Both the position numbers and the translations under genes were made by a program. Shown one piece after another: positions 34,601 through 47,151 of a stretch of 64,000 nucleotides of DNA (the stretch's first letter is position 1; every line of letters begins with the position of its first letter). The stretch spans positions 310,001 to 374,000 of the forward strand of contig NC_089194.1 in the NCBI RefSeq assembly GCF_947507565.1. The letters run 5' to 3'. This stretch comes from Oscarella lobularis (taxonomy: Eukaryota; Porifera; Homoscleromorpha; Homosclerophorida; Oscarellidae). Below the pieces are notes generated by a model that was given only the letters and a program-made list of their open reading frames with translations, made no database searches and had not been told where the DNA came from.

Positions 34601-35464
34601 ACGATACGAGTGCGCTCATCCGGTCGACATCATCTCGCCGTCGTCCTTCGTCATTCTTCAATGTCGCTGCTACCACATGCCCAGCGTGAGGCACAAAGCG
34701 TGGAAGAACGGCATCAAATTAATAAAGATAGTCGACGATAAAGAAGTTGAATGTCTCATCACAATGGGCGCCAAGATGAGCCACTATTGCATTGACGTCA
34801 TTCTTCGATGGTCGAGCAAAGACGATTGTGAAGCCGTCGCGAAGGAATTCCTCGACGAGCTCAAATCAATGATTTCTCGAGCGTGCGACGAACGAAGTCC
34901 GGGAGTCATTCTTAACTGGTTTTATATAGACAGTTCGCATCTCAAAGAACTCAACGAAAACCCGGCTATTTTTTCGTCAAGTGAAATCGATCAGAAGATG
35001 AAAGATCCAGAAAAGGCTCTTGATCACAAATTGTTTTCCGCTCGACCGGAAGGAGAGAAGCGTTGTCGTATCAAAGATTTAGTGATTATTGTAGCTGGGA
35101 CGACTGCCTCCGCTTCAGGCAGGACATCTATCACAAAGACATTATCTTTAATGAATTTCTTTGTTTAGGCTCTTTTCCCGCCAATGAAGATCTGGTTTCA
35201 GATTCTCTACTTAAAGCTTGCGCTTCCATCGACGGAGCTGATTGGGAAGAAATGAGTTTTGCACTTGATATTAGCGAGGATGATCATGCTGATATTGAGA
35301 GAAGCCAAAGTGGCGTCAAGATTCGTCGTCGGAAAGTTCTGTCGCTCTGGAAGAAACGAGTAAAATCACCGACAGTAGGAACACTTCTACGACATCTTCA
35401 AGAAGCTAAGATCGGCCGAGCTGCTATTGAAAAAAAATACGAGAAACTTTTTGGACATTGCTAG
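31611..35464 (+). CDS. Ankyrin-Roc-COR-death domain protein 2 (DAPK-like ROCO)
   Basis: ATG at 31611 (MTSSARSTIDRL) and stop at 35464. About nine ankyrin-type repeats, nearly one per exon (for example RTPLHRACLDGSIFGV, NALHIAALKSYMD), are followed by a Roc GTPase exon (33330-33950) with P-loop GSDMAGKT and DFGAQ; the NKxD position reads NLIG, so guanine specificity may be lost. A COR-like region follows (34000-35060) and a death domain at about 35200-35460 (WEEMSFALDI, VLSLWKKR). The layout equals ROCO gene 1 on the other strand, and COR segments match (TTPRDAWGEDSTLDVYRGQR against PPEVWCRNALMTVYVGRR). Exon 2 holds an in-frame TAG at 31839-31841 (FETA, stop, EAEEWLSYAL), although coding resumes on both sides. 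No kinase domain is attached. The splice around 35060-35170 is uncertain. Confidence 0.85.
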
Positions 35465-35794
35465 AGATTCTTTTTTCTTTTAGCTACATTTTAATTGTTT
35501 TTTATAGGTGTCTCACTTTAGCGCACGCACACCATTGGCAAAAAGACCGATGCGCAAAAAGACATCGTAAAATCGAGGAATCAGTCAATAGCCAAAGTGT
35601 CGTCAACATTCTCAGCCGTCACGCATCGACTATGCAACTTTGGAGTGCGTCGGACGTCTCGCGTGCTCCGAATGTTTGGACATCGCGTCGAGCCTCATTC
35701 GATCAGATTTGACGTCAGTCGCGAATCAGATCGAACGCAAGAAGAAGGATGATAGCGACGACAGTGGAACGAAAACGAAAAAAAGGGGATTTGT
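35465..35794. other. Region after ROCO gene 2, unclear
   Basis: A plus-strand frame (about 35620-35849) reads YATLECVGRLACSECLDIASSLI and then a charged stretch. It runs into ankyrin-pseudogene DNA and has no recognised domain. It may be a relic exon; I do not call a gene. Confidence 0.25.
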
Positions 35795-36290
35795 TAGGAG
35801 AGTTACACTTTCCTTCTTTGGGAGTGCGAAAGGAATTGCGTTGAAATAGCAGAATATTTGCTTTCAGTTGGAACAGACATTGAAGCTCTCAATCAGGTGT
35901 TGATTTATTAGCAATCTACAGCTGTAACGAAGTTTATTGATACACCGAAAAAAGAGAACAGAGAAAAGAGAAAGGGAAAGGAAAGAGTGATGAATAGTTT
36001 AATTTTAAGCGATTTATGCAAAGGGCAAAGTGAAGATGCCACGAAAAACAGTTTCGCTTCTAATCTTTCAGTGTGCAGGAAAATAGAGGAGCCATTGACG
36101 TTGCTAGAAATCACGTTACACTGGCAGAAAAACTCGTGAATATTTTCAGCGAACGAGAGGAAAGCATAGATGAGATTTTTTTGACGTATTAATACGAGAT
36201 TTGCTTAGGTGGCCTCTTCTGCAGATAAAGCTGTCACGGCGGATAAAAAGGAGAAAACTATTTAATAACTTCAGGTAAATCTAGTAATAG
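35795..36290 (+). pseudogene. Ankyrin-kinase pseudogene fragment
   Basis: Similar to 44890-45420 of the intact ankyrin-kinase gene across three exons and their introns. Shared blocks include GAATATTTGCTTTCAGTTGG, GAGGAGCCATTGA and GTGAATATTTTCAGCGAACG (GTAAATATTTTC in the parent). Stops occur (for example TAG after GCGTTGAAA), and no kinase part follows. Intron sequence is retained, so it is a genomic duplicate. Confidence 0.8.
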
Positions 36291-36733
36291 TATTTTCCTC
36301 TACTCAAGCGTCAGAATTTCAGTGAGAAACATATTGCCATGGATTCGTCGCCTATGCCTTTCTCCGCTTCTAATTCAGGGAAACATTTCAAAAGGTGAGG
36401 TAAGGTGCATTTTCTCATACCAGATTCATATATGTGGACTTGTGGCCAAGAACGATTTGAATTCTACAAAATTGTGATGGACTTCTGCACTGCTAAATTC
36501 GCGTTTGAAGGTACGCAAAAAGTAATCGGAAAAAATATCTGAAAAATTAATAACTAGTTAGCAAACAGAAGCAGAAATTGTGAAGAACTAAAGAGAAGTC
36601 AGTAACAGAGAACGTGAGTTATTGGATGGCCTTGGTCATCACTTGCTTAAACTGTAAAGGCGATACTTTTGCATAGTATTTTCGCGTTGGCTGATGCCCA
36701 CTTTGATATAAACATTTGCACGTGAGCTGGAAG
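36291..36733. other. 5' flank of PARP14-like gene
   Basis: No supported exon. It should hold the promoter of the gene starting at 36734. Confidence 0.35.
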
Positions 36734-39700
36734 ATGGACGAATCTCTTGCTTCTACGTCTCAAGAGGACGGAGTAACACTTTGGGTAGGACCTTTTACGG
36801 CTCACGCTACGTCTGCCGAGTTGATGATGCTCTTCTCGTCTTACGAGTCGGCAATCAGGGACGTCGTTATATGTCAGGACGGCTGTCTGCATCACTCTAA
36901 AGGCCATGCTCTAATATTCTTTGATGACAAATCTGCCGCTTTAGAAGCTCAAAGAGAGCTGAATGGCACGCTGTTCTTAGGCAGTCCAATCGAAGTGAAA
37001 CAAGAAGACACTAGTATGCATAACAGCTTGTCTTCAGTTTTCTGTCTTAACGAAATTTTCCTTTCAGGTGTATCTGATTCACCTAACTTGTCAGAAAAGT
37101 CATTTGGGTAAGCGTTGGCGTTGTGGGTGTTTTGGTGCATTGTTATCTTTCAGAGATTCAGGCGACTGCCTTTATGAAAAAAGTGTAACTTTCGAGGAGC
37201 CTCAAAACGATACCGTGTGGAAGTTACTGAAAAGGCAACTTATTAGCCAAATCTCATCTGAATTTCCGTTTATAAATTTGAAAAAGCGGGAAGAAGCCTA
37301 CAGTTTCACCGTCGAGTTTCAAGGCAGAAAGCAAGACGTTGACGATGCTGTCGATTGGGCTGAAGAGAGACAAAAAGGCATCCTGTCTGGCAGCTGTTGC
37401 TGCGACACCAAAACGAAAGTTGAAATTTTAAAAAGGAGCCTTGATGATGGCGTGCTCGACTTGCAAGTATTGGCTACAAAGGCGAAAGTAGAATATAAAC
37501 TACTCGAGCTGACTCAGGCGAAGGCAGTCATCGAAGTGGCATCTTTCTCCGAGGAAGACGCTTTTGCGTTTAGTCGTGCACTAGACAATTTTTTATCTGA
37601 GCAAACTGTTCAAGTAATGGAGGTGATCCAAGCTTCAGAATCCGAGATGGAGTTCTTGCAAAGGGGTCGCTTTTGCAAACTTGTCGAAAGCGACACGTTG
37701 TCTCTTGACGTATTCGACAGCAGTGTGATGTTGAGAGGCTCTAAATATGCAGTGCGAGCTTCGGTGCAAAAATTGAGAGACGTTTTAAGAGGTTTTATTG
37801 CCGAGGATTTTGACGTGTCGTATCCGCAATTGGCTTTCAATGCCGCAAAAGGAGAATTTCAAGCTATACAAAAACGTCGCAGTTCACCGGAGTGCGTCAT
37901 TCACATTCTACCGCCGGATTCGTTGCCTTCCGGTGGTTTGGGAGCGTCTCGGATCTCTATTTTTGGAGTTGACAAAGACGCTATTTTATCTGCCAAGCAA
38001 GAGATGGTTGGTGTTCCTTGTCTTTTGAAACAATTTAGTCGAGCAGTCTCAGTTTCGTTTTTGAGTCGTTCAGATTTGCTGGAAAAGCTGATCGAATTAG
38101 AAAAGCAGCTGAACGTCGGTTTGAACATCAGAAAAAAGGACGTGTATGTCTATTCAACATCTCAGTCGCATTACAAACGCGCTGAAGTTCTTCTAAAGAA
38201 GGAAATCAAGGAATTAGACAAAGCCAGGCATTACAAAATTGCCGATAAATCACTTATGCAGACTCTCTGCTCAGCTGCCTGGACGGATGTTGTTCACTTG
38301 GCCAAGTCATCCAAGGTGTTTGCAGAACGAAATGAGGTGGACAACTCCATACTAATTCGAGGTCCGTCGCAAGGCGTTGGGAAATTCCGCAATGCCTTGG
38401 ATTCTTTTGTCAAGGAAATCACGAAGTCAAGGGCTTCACCGCAGAAATCGGCATCCAGTAGCGTTTACAGGCATCCCAGCGACTTTGTCATGCAGGCTCT
38501 TTGTACAACTTATTGGAGAAAGGTCGTGGTTCAAGCTTCTCGATTCTTAGTTTTTGCTCAGAAGAATCGTCTCAATAATTCCATTCGAATATTCAGTGGC
38601 TCGGTGTTAAAAAAGTCTGATTTTCCAAAGGCTTCAGCTAAATTCTGCAAGGCTTTGGACTCAATGGCGCAAGCCATTGACGACGAAGCTTCAGAAAGTG
38701 ACGAAGCTTCAGAAAGTGAACGGTAAGCGCTCATAGTATTGGTACCCATAGAAGCTTTCTAACATAGATGGTCTGGCTATGCGGCCACCCCCTTAATTTA
38801 AAAAGCAGATGGGCAGAGCAGTATTTAGAATAATCTCCTAAACAAGCCCAATTTGTAAAAAGGAAAAATTGGATTTTCTTTTTTTTAATTAAGATAGGCA
38901 TTTACCCCTTATCTGATACGCACTTAATTTATCTACACTACAGGTGCGAAGCCGATGTCTCTGCTCCGGTGTGTGAAAGATGCATTTGCATTTGTGGAGG
39001 CAACGTCATGTTGCCGTTACTGAAAAAGTGGGTGATCGACCACGTGCGGTCCCGTTATCCGAAAGTCACCGCTCTAATTGAGTGCCATGCTTCTGTGCCA
39101 AAAATCTATTTGACGTTTCGAGGAAGGCAAAGTGATGTAGACTCAGCCGTCATTTTTGCCGAAGATAAGCGCCGTGGTTTCTCTTGGACCGAACACACAT
39201 TCAACAGTAAAGAAATTGAATGCTTGCAAAGTGGAATCGAACGCGATACCCTTAAAGTACAGAAACTGAGTGAAAAGTTTGGCGCTGCTTGCGACGTTTC
39301 AAGACTTTCCGATGGAATTATTGGCGTGGCGGCAATGTCGCCTTTTGGTCCACAAGCATTTCGGAATGCTGTTGATGAGTATCTTCAGGAGAACTTGATT
39401 GTAACGGCAGAGCGTTTTCTAACCGAGATGCAACAATATCTTCTAACCCATCTATATGTTCAAAAGACCTGTCTCGGATTGCAGGAAGTTGTTGAAGAAA
39501 ATGGCTTTAGGCTACATGGTCTGTCTGAAAATCGTCTTTTCCTAAAAGGCTCTCAAAGAAAAGTGGAGTTTGCTCTGGCAGAACTGGAGAAAATCCTCAG
39601 TCGATTCCAAGAAGTTTCGATTGACTTCTCGTATCCGGAGGGAGCACGTCAGATTGTTGAGAAAAAATTATATGCCGTTCAGAAGCAGATGATTAAAGTT

Positions 39701-42700
39701 CTCATCAACGTATCCTTTGTCATAGCTGAGGACATTCAGAATGCATTTCGAGTTACTCTTTCTGGCTTTGACGATTTATCTTCAGCAAAGGATACGATTC
39801 TTGCTCTCTCTCGATCCTATCATCGTTTTCATCAACCGATTAAAATTCCGGTTTATATTTGCTCGATTATATATCAACAAGCGTTAAACAAAAGCTTACC
39901 AGTGGAACGTTTTGAAGACAATGTTTTAATCGTTTTCGAAACATCATTTGAAGCCATGAAAAAAGCTGAGAGAGCAGTGAACGAGCTCTTGGAGAAAGCA
40001 CATACTGAAAATTCACGCTCACTGTCACGCTTGAGTCCGTCTGACAAACCGTCTACAACAGAGTCTTGTTTTGGTTTAAAGACTCGTTCTTTCAGTGAGG
40101 ATTTCTCGGCTAAAGTCAGTTCTTCTGCTTATGACGGAAGCTTGCGTCTTGGAATTAAGTTGGCCGCTTCATCGCTCAGCAGATCAAAAAATTTGACTCT
40201 TGTGTCTTCAAAGAAAATTGCTACGTCTGGCTCACCTAAAAGACCTAAAATTTCATTAAATTCTGTCCTGTCAGCGTCAAAAATTGGTGACACGAAAGAA
40301 AGGGAAGCTCCTTCGCTGCAGAAAAAGACAACTGATATTCCATGTACAGCCGGCAACAGTGTCGCTTCTTCGGAATGTGAAAAACGGCTTTGCATTTCTG
40401 GACGAAAAGTAATTCTGCCATTAATCAAGAAGCACATCGTGGCACATATACGTTTTCTATTTCCCAAAGTCACAGTTCTGCTTCACGACGACGACTCTGT
40501 GCCAAACGTCGTTGTGCAGTTTCGGGGAAGCGAAGACGACGTCGCTTCAGCAGTCCACTGGAGTGAAGAGAAGCGAAACTCCTTTTCTTGGACCTGCTAC
40601 ACGTTTGGCAGTGAAGAAACTGACTGCCTCTTAGGCGGCATCAACAGCAAAGTTCTGAAGCGGCGAATTGATCGTGTAGCCGCTTGCGACGTTTCGAGAC
40701 TTTTCAAGGGAATAGTCGGCGTTGCTACAATATATCCAGAAGATCCCAAAACGATTAAGAGAGTGTTAGACTTTTATCTCGAAGAGCACTTGTATGTAAC
40801 GGCCGAGTACCGTCTAACCGATAGGCAACTGGAATTCCTCAAATGCGTTCGTTTCCAAGAGCCCTGGCTCGGTTTTGGAGAAGTCGTCAAAAGTGGCGTT
40901 AAGACGCTGATGCCACGTGCATCTAAGAAATGTCTTATCCTAAAGGGTTCTAAGCAAAATGTACAGTTTGGAATGGAGCACCTTGAGAACATTTTCTGTC
41001 AATTTCGAGAAGACTCGTGTAAAATTGACTTTCCAAAGGGATCACGCCGGTTTGTCGAGGATGAACTAGTGCGCCTTCAGAAACAGATGTTCGAAAATGA
41101 CGTTCTGTTTCATGCATCTCCTACTGTAGCTGTGAATCAAAATGAATTTCGTGTGGTACTTGCCGGCTTTGGCGACCTATCTAAGGCAAAGGACACAGTT
41201 CTTTCTCTCTCTCGATCTTTTCATCTTTTTAGCAAGGCGATTAATGCTCCGGATCATCTTCGCTCCATAGTATATCATCAAGCTTGGAAAGCAAATCTTC
41301 CCGTGGGGATAATTGACGAAAGCCTAGTTTTTTTTGAAACGGCGTCAGAATCTTCGTTGGCGACTGAAAAAGCTTTGAATGATCTTGTGGCCAAAGCCTC
41401 TGAGGAAGATCAGAATTTCGAACAGAGAATAACTACTCGAAATGAAGCGTCTTCAGCGAAAATTCTCGGTTTTGTTTCTCAAGACAAAATCCTCTCTGCT
41501 AAAGCTTTGGCGATTTCTCCGTGGAATACATCGACGAAGCTGGGCTTTCATTCGGAGTCAACACATTCTTCAAGGACGGAATCATGCGAAGTCAAACGAT
41601 CTTTCGCCAATAGCACAGAGGAAGAAGCTGCTCCTGCTGCAGTAGCAGGAGGATTTAAGGAGTCAAAAGTTTTTAACAATCTATCTGCTTCAAAGAACTC
41701 AAATCGAACATCTCTTTCGCCAAACGTACCAAACAGTTCAGCGAGATCTCGCCTTTTAAAGAAAATATTTTTCTCCACTTCCGGCAAGTACCTCGAAGTT
41801 TGCACAGGAAGCGTTGCCGGCGAATGCGTCGACGTCATCATCTCTGCTACCGGCAGAGACCTTGTTCCCCAAGCCGACTTAGCCGAGATCGGCGGAACGT
41901 CGATCGGAGAGGAATGCTGTCGGTACGCGAAGGATAAGGGTTTGGTTGAAAAAGGTCACATTGTCGTGACGAACAGCGGATGTCTTCAATGCGATTGCGT
42001 TCTCAACGTAGTCACTTCCTCTTTAGGTTCAGTATTGGATTTGAGAGCTTCTCTGAAGGGATGCTTCGACATTGTCGAGGCAGTGTCGGCTTCATCCGTA
42101 TCACTTCCTCTTTTATTCGACGACAGGAAAATGTCTGTTTTGAGTGGTTTTGTGTGTATGGTTGAGGAGATTCGCCGTCGTTTAGAAGAAGGGTCCTGCG
42201 TCAAATTCGTTCGTATATTCGATTCGAATTCCGAGTTGCTGAACTTTGAAGAGGACGAGTTTTTCCTTTGCAGGTCCACCTTGACGGGTTCAAATGATCA
42301 AGAGTCCAGTGAAATTTCTCAGTCGGGCGATACAGTCGCTGCAGCTAACTTGAAAAGGCATAAGAAGGAAACAAGCGAGAATCTAATTAGGTTAGAGGAC
42401 GAAACAATGAAGAAAAGTTTCCAAAAAATGCCGGTGACCAAAGATAGCAGAGTGGAAGAGGAGGAGTCTTCCTCTTCTCCGCCCATTTCCCCTTTACCTA
42501 AAGAAGCCAAGAAAACAAAGCGTTCTTTATTTGTAAAGAAGTTTTTTTCAAATTTTAAGAAAGTTGTTCCAATTTCCGGTGCTCACGATTACATTGCCGG
42601 CGATTGTCTCGGCAAAATTCGTGAAATAGGGGACAGTTTTGGAGTACGAGTGAAGATCATCTACTTTGGATTCGGTGGTATTCATTCAGCGGAGCTGAAA

Positions 42701-43509
42701 GGCGTGAAATCGGACGTGTTGAATGCTTACAGAATGATACAGGTCAGTTCTAATATTTATTTTTTGGATAACCTTTTCGCAACAAGATTTAGGAAACGGT
42801 ATTTACTCCTCTTATAACAGACTTGGAAAACTATCCTCTCGAATGGGAGCCTCAAACTGAAGAGGTGGAGCTGAAAAGGCTACGCAGTATGTCTTCCGAA
42901 TATGACAAAGTGCTGAAGCGTATAAGACCCCTAATTCCAGAGGTCGGCGAATTATTTTGAGCTAGTTAAAGTGTGATTTTACTACTTTTCGTCTTTTCGC
43001 AGATAAGCCTTCGGAAAATCGAAAGAATCCAGAATCGACGCCTTTGGGACATGCACAGAGAAGAAGAGAAAAAGATGAGGCGCAATAACGATTGTGACGT
43101 AAATGCAATGGAGCTGTTCTACGGAGACAGAGATGCTGAGGAATCTCAAATATACTCCTCAGGCTTCGATTATCGTTTCACGCGTTCTGGCACGTGTGGT
43201 AAAGGTCACTACTTTTCCGTCGAAGCATCCTACTCGCATGATTGCGCTTATCAAGAGTCTTTTGGTCAAAGGCGCATATTTCTCGCTAGAGTACTGACTG
43301 GAAATAGCTTTGAGATTCCGCCTTGGCTAAACCTTCGTAGAGCACCACTCAGGTTGAAACGGACAGAATCTTGCGGAGTTGACATTGATTACGATTCTGT
43401 CTATCGTCCAGCTAACGGTAGCACGGTATTCGTCACGTACAGAAGCGAAAAAGCTTACCCACTTTATCTTATCACTTACACTTTGAGACGCTCACTCTTC
43501 TCACAATAA
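36734..43509 (+). CDS. PARP14-like mono-ADP-ribosyltransferase homologue
   Basis: About 2,100 residues in six or so exons, with the long ones at about 37154-38722 and 38944-42740. ATG 36734 is the first in frame. The order fits the PARP14 group: an N-terminal RRM (RNP2 LWVGPF, RNP1 KGHALIFF), a series of KH-like modules, a macro domain (VCTGSVAGECVDVIISATG to GHIVVTNSGCLQCD, about 41790-42020), a short WWE/KH-like region and a PARP catalytic domain (IERIQNRRLW, then GKGHYFSVEASYS, ending YLITYTLR). The family attaches or reads single ADP-ribose units and acts in antiviral and stress responses. The first residue of the H-Y-E triad is changed: LFYGD replaces LFHGT; the YFS tyrosine is kept. About three copies of a roughly 350-residue KH module are present, two nearly collinear (38990-40050 and 40370-41410). 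Stop 43509; AATAAA at 43569. Confidence 0.88.
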
Positions 43510-43568
43510 CATTTGTAAGAAAACTCGTTATTAGGTGTAACTCTTAGTTTTATATACGGTATGTGCGG

Positions 43569-43574
43569 AATAAA
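43569..43574 (+). terminator. Polyadenylation signal of PARP14-like gene
   Basis: AATAAA 60 bases after the stop at 43509, followed by T-rich sequence. Confidence 0.65.
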
Positions 43575-44038
43575 ATTCATTTTAATTTTGAACTGCAATC
43601 TGACTTCATGGGCTCTTACGAGAAACATTGCTCCAGAATCTTCTTCACATAATTAGTACGTCTCAAGCAACGAATTTTGTCGTCGGATTCGATCGAGAAA
43701 AGCATAATGAAAAGGTATGCCGGTTTATGTCTATATTCACAGCATGCATGTGCTAGATTCGACCTCGTGAGATCCGTGTCCAAAATTAATATTCTTATTT
43801 CATGCTGTCGAGTATTAGTCATAAATGAATTTACGTCTTTGTCTACGTTTTCTCACTGGCCAGGTACGCCTACAAGTTCCATTACATCAACATCATTGTG
43901 CGAATTGTTTTCGGGGTTTTTACTGCTACCAAATCGTTCTTAGACCCACCAGTGGAAGCATGAAGCAGTACTACGTAGCGCACGCTATTACAAGACTTCT
44001 CGGTTTTTAGCCCATACAATACAGTACAGTTCGTGAGA
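43575..44038. other. Intergenic between PARP14-like and ankyrin-kinase genes
   Basis: No exon or repeat of note; it serves as 3' flank of one gene and promoter of the next. Frames here are short and lack domain matches. Confidence 0.45.
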
Positions 44039-47000
44039 ATGGCAGTGAGAAGATCTCGAAACAGCGTTGACATTGACGAGGGTTAGGCCTTTTCTTCTAA
44101 CGGACCCCTTCTAACGCTCGACTACGTCTTTTTTTACTAGACTTTCTTTCGGCTGTCGAAAAAGGCGATCAGAAGAAAGTGTCGTCGTATATTCAACGTA
44201 ATCCGCGTACGTGGAAGAGAGCAAACTATAAGGTACGACGAGTAGTGTCGAATCAGAACGTCAAATCTTCGATTTTCACGGCATATTTAGGGTGATCAAA
44301 CGTGTCTTCATTTGGCATGTGACGCTAAAATGGCACGATTTTTGGTTTCAGCTGGAGCAAACATTGAAGCTAGTGCTCTTGTATTGATTGATTTATCAGT
44401 AATCGCTAACCATTAACAAATGATCAACTAATTAATTAAAGGGAATGACGCCTTTTCTCTCGGCCGCTTCGAATGGAAAAGAAAAAGTAATGGAAGTTCT
44501 CATTGAAAATGGATGCAATATTCATGAAAAGACCGGCGTAGGCAAATCGTTCATGATGAGTTTGTTACTAATGGATGCCTGTATATAGTTTGGGGATGCA
44601 TTGGTACATGCGTGTCTTGGAGGTCATTTGGAAATTGTTAAACGGCTAATTGAATCGGGATTCGATGTCAATGACACATCTAACATGGTATTAAATTTAA
44701 CGTTTACCTAATTACGTAGTGGCCACATGTAGTTTGGGCTCTAGTTTTTTGGTGAATAGAATATGTAAGCAAATACCTTGTGGTAATTACTGCTCAATTG
44801 CAAATGTTGTGGGCGGGATAATCAAAATAAAAATGACTGTTGCTAGGGCTTCTACCATTAGACGTCATTTCTGTTCATCTTTCTTTTCTAGGCAGGCAAC
44901 AATTCTCTTCATTGGACATGTTGGCGGAATCTCGTTGAAATTACAACGGAATATTTGCTTTCAGTTGGGGCAGATATTGAAGCTGTCAATTTTGTATTGA
45001 TTTTTTAGCAGCAGCAGCTTTAATTGCAACAACGACATTTATTTATAGTGCGGAAGAACGCCGTTTTTGGAAGCAGTTTGCTGGGGAAAAGAGAGAGTGA
45101 TGAATTGTCTAATTGTAAATGGATGCAATATTTACGCAAAAGACAATGTGAGATTACTACGAAAGGCGGTGTAGGAATACCCTTCATAGTTTGGCTTGAG
45201 TGATTTAGGAACGTAGAGGAGCCATTGAAATTGCTGCTATGGAAGGTCACGTTACTCTTCGAAGAAAACTCGTAAATATTTTCAGCGAACGAGAGGAAAG
45301 CATAGATACGAATATTGTCTGGTCTATATCGACGCGAGTTTTCTGTAGACCTTTCATTCTAAAGGTAGAGCGGTTAGAGCGGATGGAAGTGAGACAACTC
45401 CACAACATGAGGTAAATCTAAGCATACGTTCTATTCCACTTTTGTCGTTTGCGCTTGTACGCAAGCGAAAGGTAGACCAATTTATTAAAGTTGATGTTTT
45501 GGAAATGTCAAACCGTGGGGTTACATTTATAGACTACGTTGTACGACTTTGGACTAGAAACATTAAACCAATTGATTTTCTTGAAACAGCACTGGGCCTT
45601 ATCGATCATTGAGTTGTTATCAGATAAATGTAACTTTGCAAGAGAACTGACGTGCACTGAGTTAGGAAATATTGCCAATTGTGCTTCTTTCTTATCAATG
45701 ATTACAATTCATTAGCTTGAACGTCAGCTGCAGATTTGCCTTGATAAGTGTGAAAAGGAGAAGAAGGCTGCTTGTGCGGAGAAGGAAAATGTCTTAGAGG
45801 TACATGTATGGCCAGCTGAGCAAATGTTGGTCAGTGAATTATCGCGTGCACCGCTTTAGCTGGTTCAAGAGCTACAACGTCGCCTAGAAGAGGAGAGATC
45901 TTCTCGAGAAGAGGAGATTCGTCTCTCGTCTGAACAGGTAAGTGGGATTACTGTTAATTGTAAAAGATTCTATGCTGCATTGCGATATACATTAGCTCGT
46001 TCGTGATGCGCAAAACGAGAAAGCTAGAATTCTTTCAGAATACGAGGAAAAAATGAAACAATTTCAGAGAGCCAGTCAGTGCCTTCGTGAGCGATATGCT
46101 CGTTCGGAAACGGAACTCAGTACATAGAAAGGTAGCATGACTCGAAGGTCACGATTTATTTTTAGAAAGGATGTGCGCTCAACTGGAAGAGGAGCGCGAC
46201 CAGGCAAGACTTGTCGCCCAAGAAGCGCAACGTAATTCGAGAAAAGACGAACATGTACGTCTAATATCGTCGACCGACGTTGAAGTGAGTGACGTCAAAC
46301 TCGGTGGAGGATCATACGGAGGTAAGATAATCTTCGATTTGGCTAATCGTTTATTTTCATTGTAAGACGTCCGTGTGGGTCGTTGGCGCGGCTGCAACGT
46401 CGCCGTCAAAACGTTCTTTGACTTTCTTCGCGTCGAAGCTTATCTTCGTCGATTGGAACAAGAAATTTCAATCTGCCTCCAACTTCGTCATCCCAACGTC
46501 GTTTCTTTGCTTGGCGTTATCACTCAAGACGGCATGCCACTGAGACTCGTATCAGAGCTTCTCGAAGCATCCCTCTTTGATGTCATCATCGCTGCTGACC
46601 GACGTCTATCTCTGAGAGAACAAGTCGACGTCGCAATCGGCTGTTCGTCTGGAATATGTTATATCCACGGTCTCGACATTCTTCACGGGGACATTCGATC
46701 GACAAATGTCGTCGTCACGTCTGTAATGGAAGCGAAAGTCTGCGATTTGGGAGCGGCTCGTTTTTGCGAAGTCTTCAGTCTGTCGTCTGGGCCAATGAGT
46801 CCTGATTACGTCGCTCCGGAAAGGCTCGAACCGGATGAGCACAACACGAAACTCGCCGACGTCTATAGCCTCGGCGTGACGTTCATCGAATTGATGACGG
46901 GAGAACAACCGGCAGCAACAAAGAGAATGGCCCAGGGAACAAGTGTTCGCCATCCTATCATAAGGCGTCTTGGCCTAGCAATGGTAGATGTCGATCGTTC

Positions 47001-47151
47001 AAAGAGGCCTTCGGTTACGGAATGCTTGGCCAGATTGGAAGTGATCCAGGAATCTGACAAGGAATACCAAAGGTGTCCAGCGAAGAGAATGGTCAAAGGT
47101 AAGATGCATGGAGGAGAGAAAGTGGAGTTAGTGGGTGAGCCATGGGACTAA
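44039..47151 (+). CDS. Ankyrin-coiled coil-protein kinase (TKL-like)
   Basis: ATG at 44039 (MAVRRSRNSVDID). Six or seven ankyrin repeats are each carried on one small exon (GDQTCLHLACDAKMARFLVS, GMTPFLSAASNGKEKVMEVL, FGDALVHACLGGHLEIVKRL and others, to about 45260). Coiled-coil exons follow (about 45715-46250, with LVQELQRRLEEE and MCAQLEEERDQ). The kinase domain runs from 46285 (GGGSYG) to about 47060: VAVKTF lysine, HGDIRSTNVVV catalytic loop, CDLGAAR in place of DFG, VAPERL, DVYSLGVTFIEL. The tail has RCPAKRMVKG. Catalytic Lys, both Asp and Asn are kept, so activity is likely despite HRD being HGD. It is the intact founder of fragments at 14036, 24868 and 35795. A role as a cytoplasmic signalling kinase is inferred. 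Confidence 0.85.
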
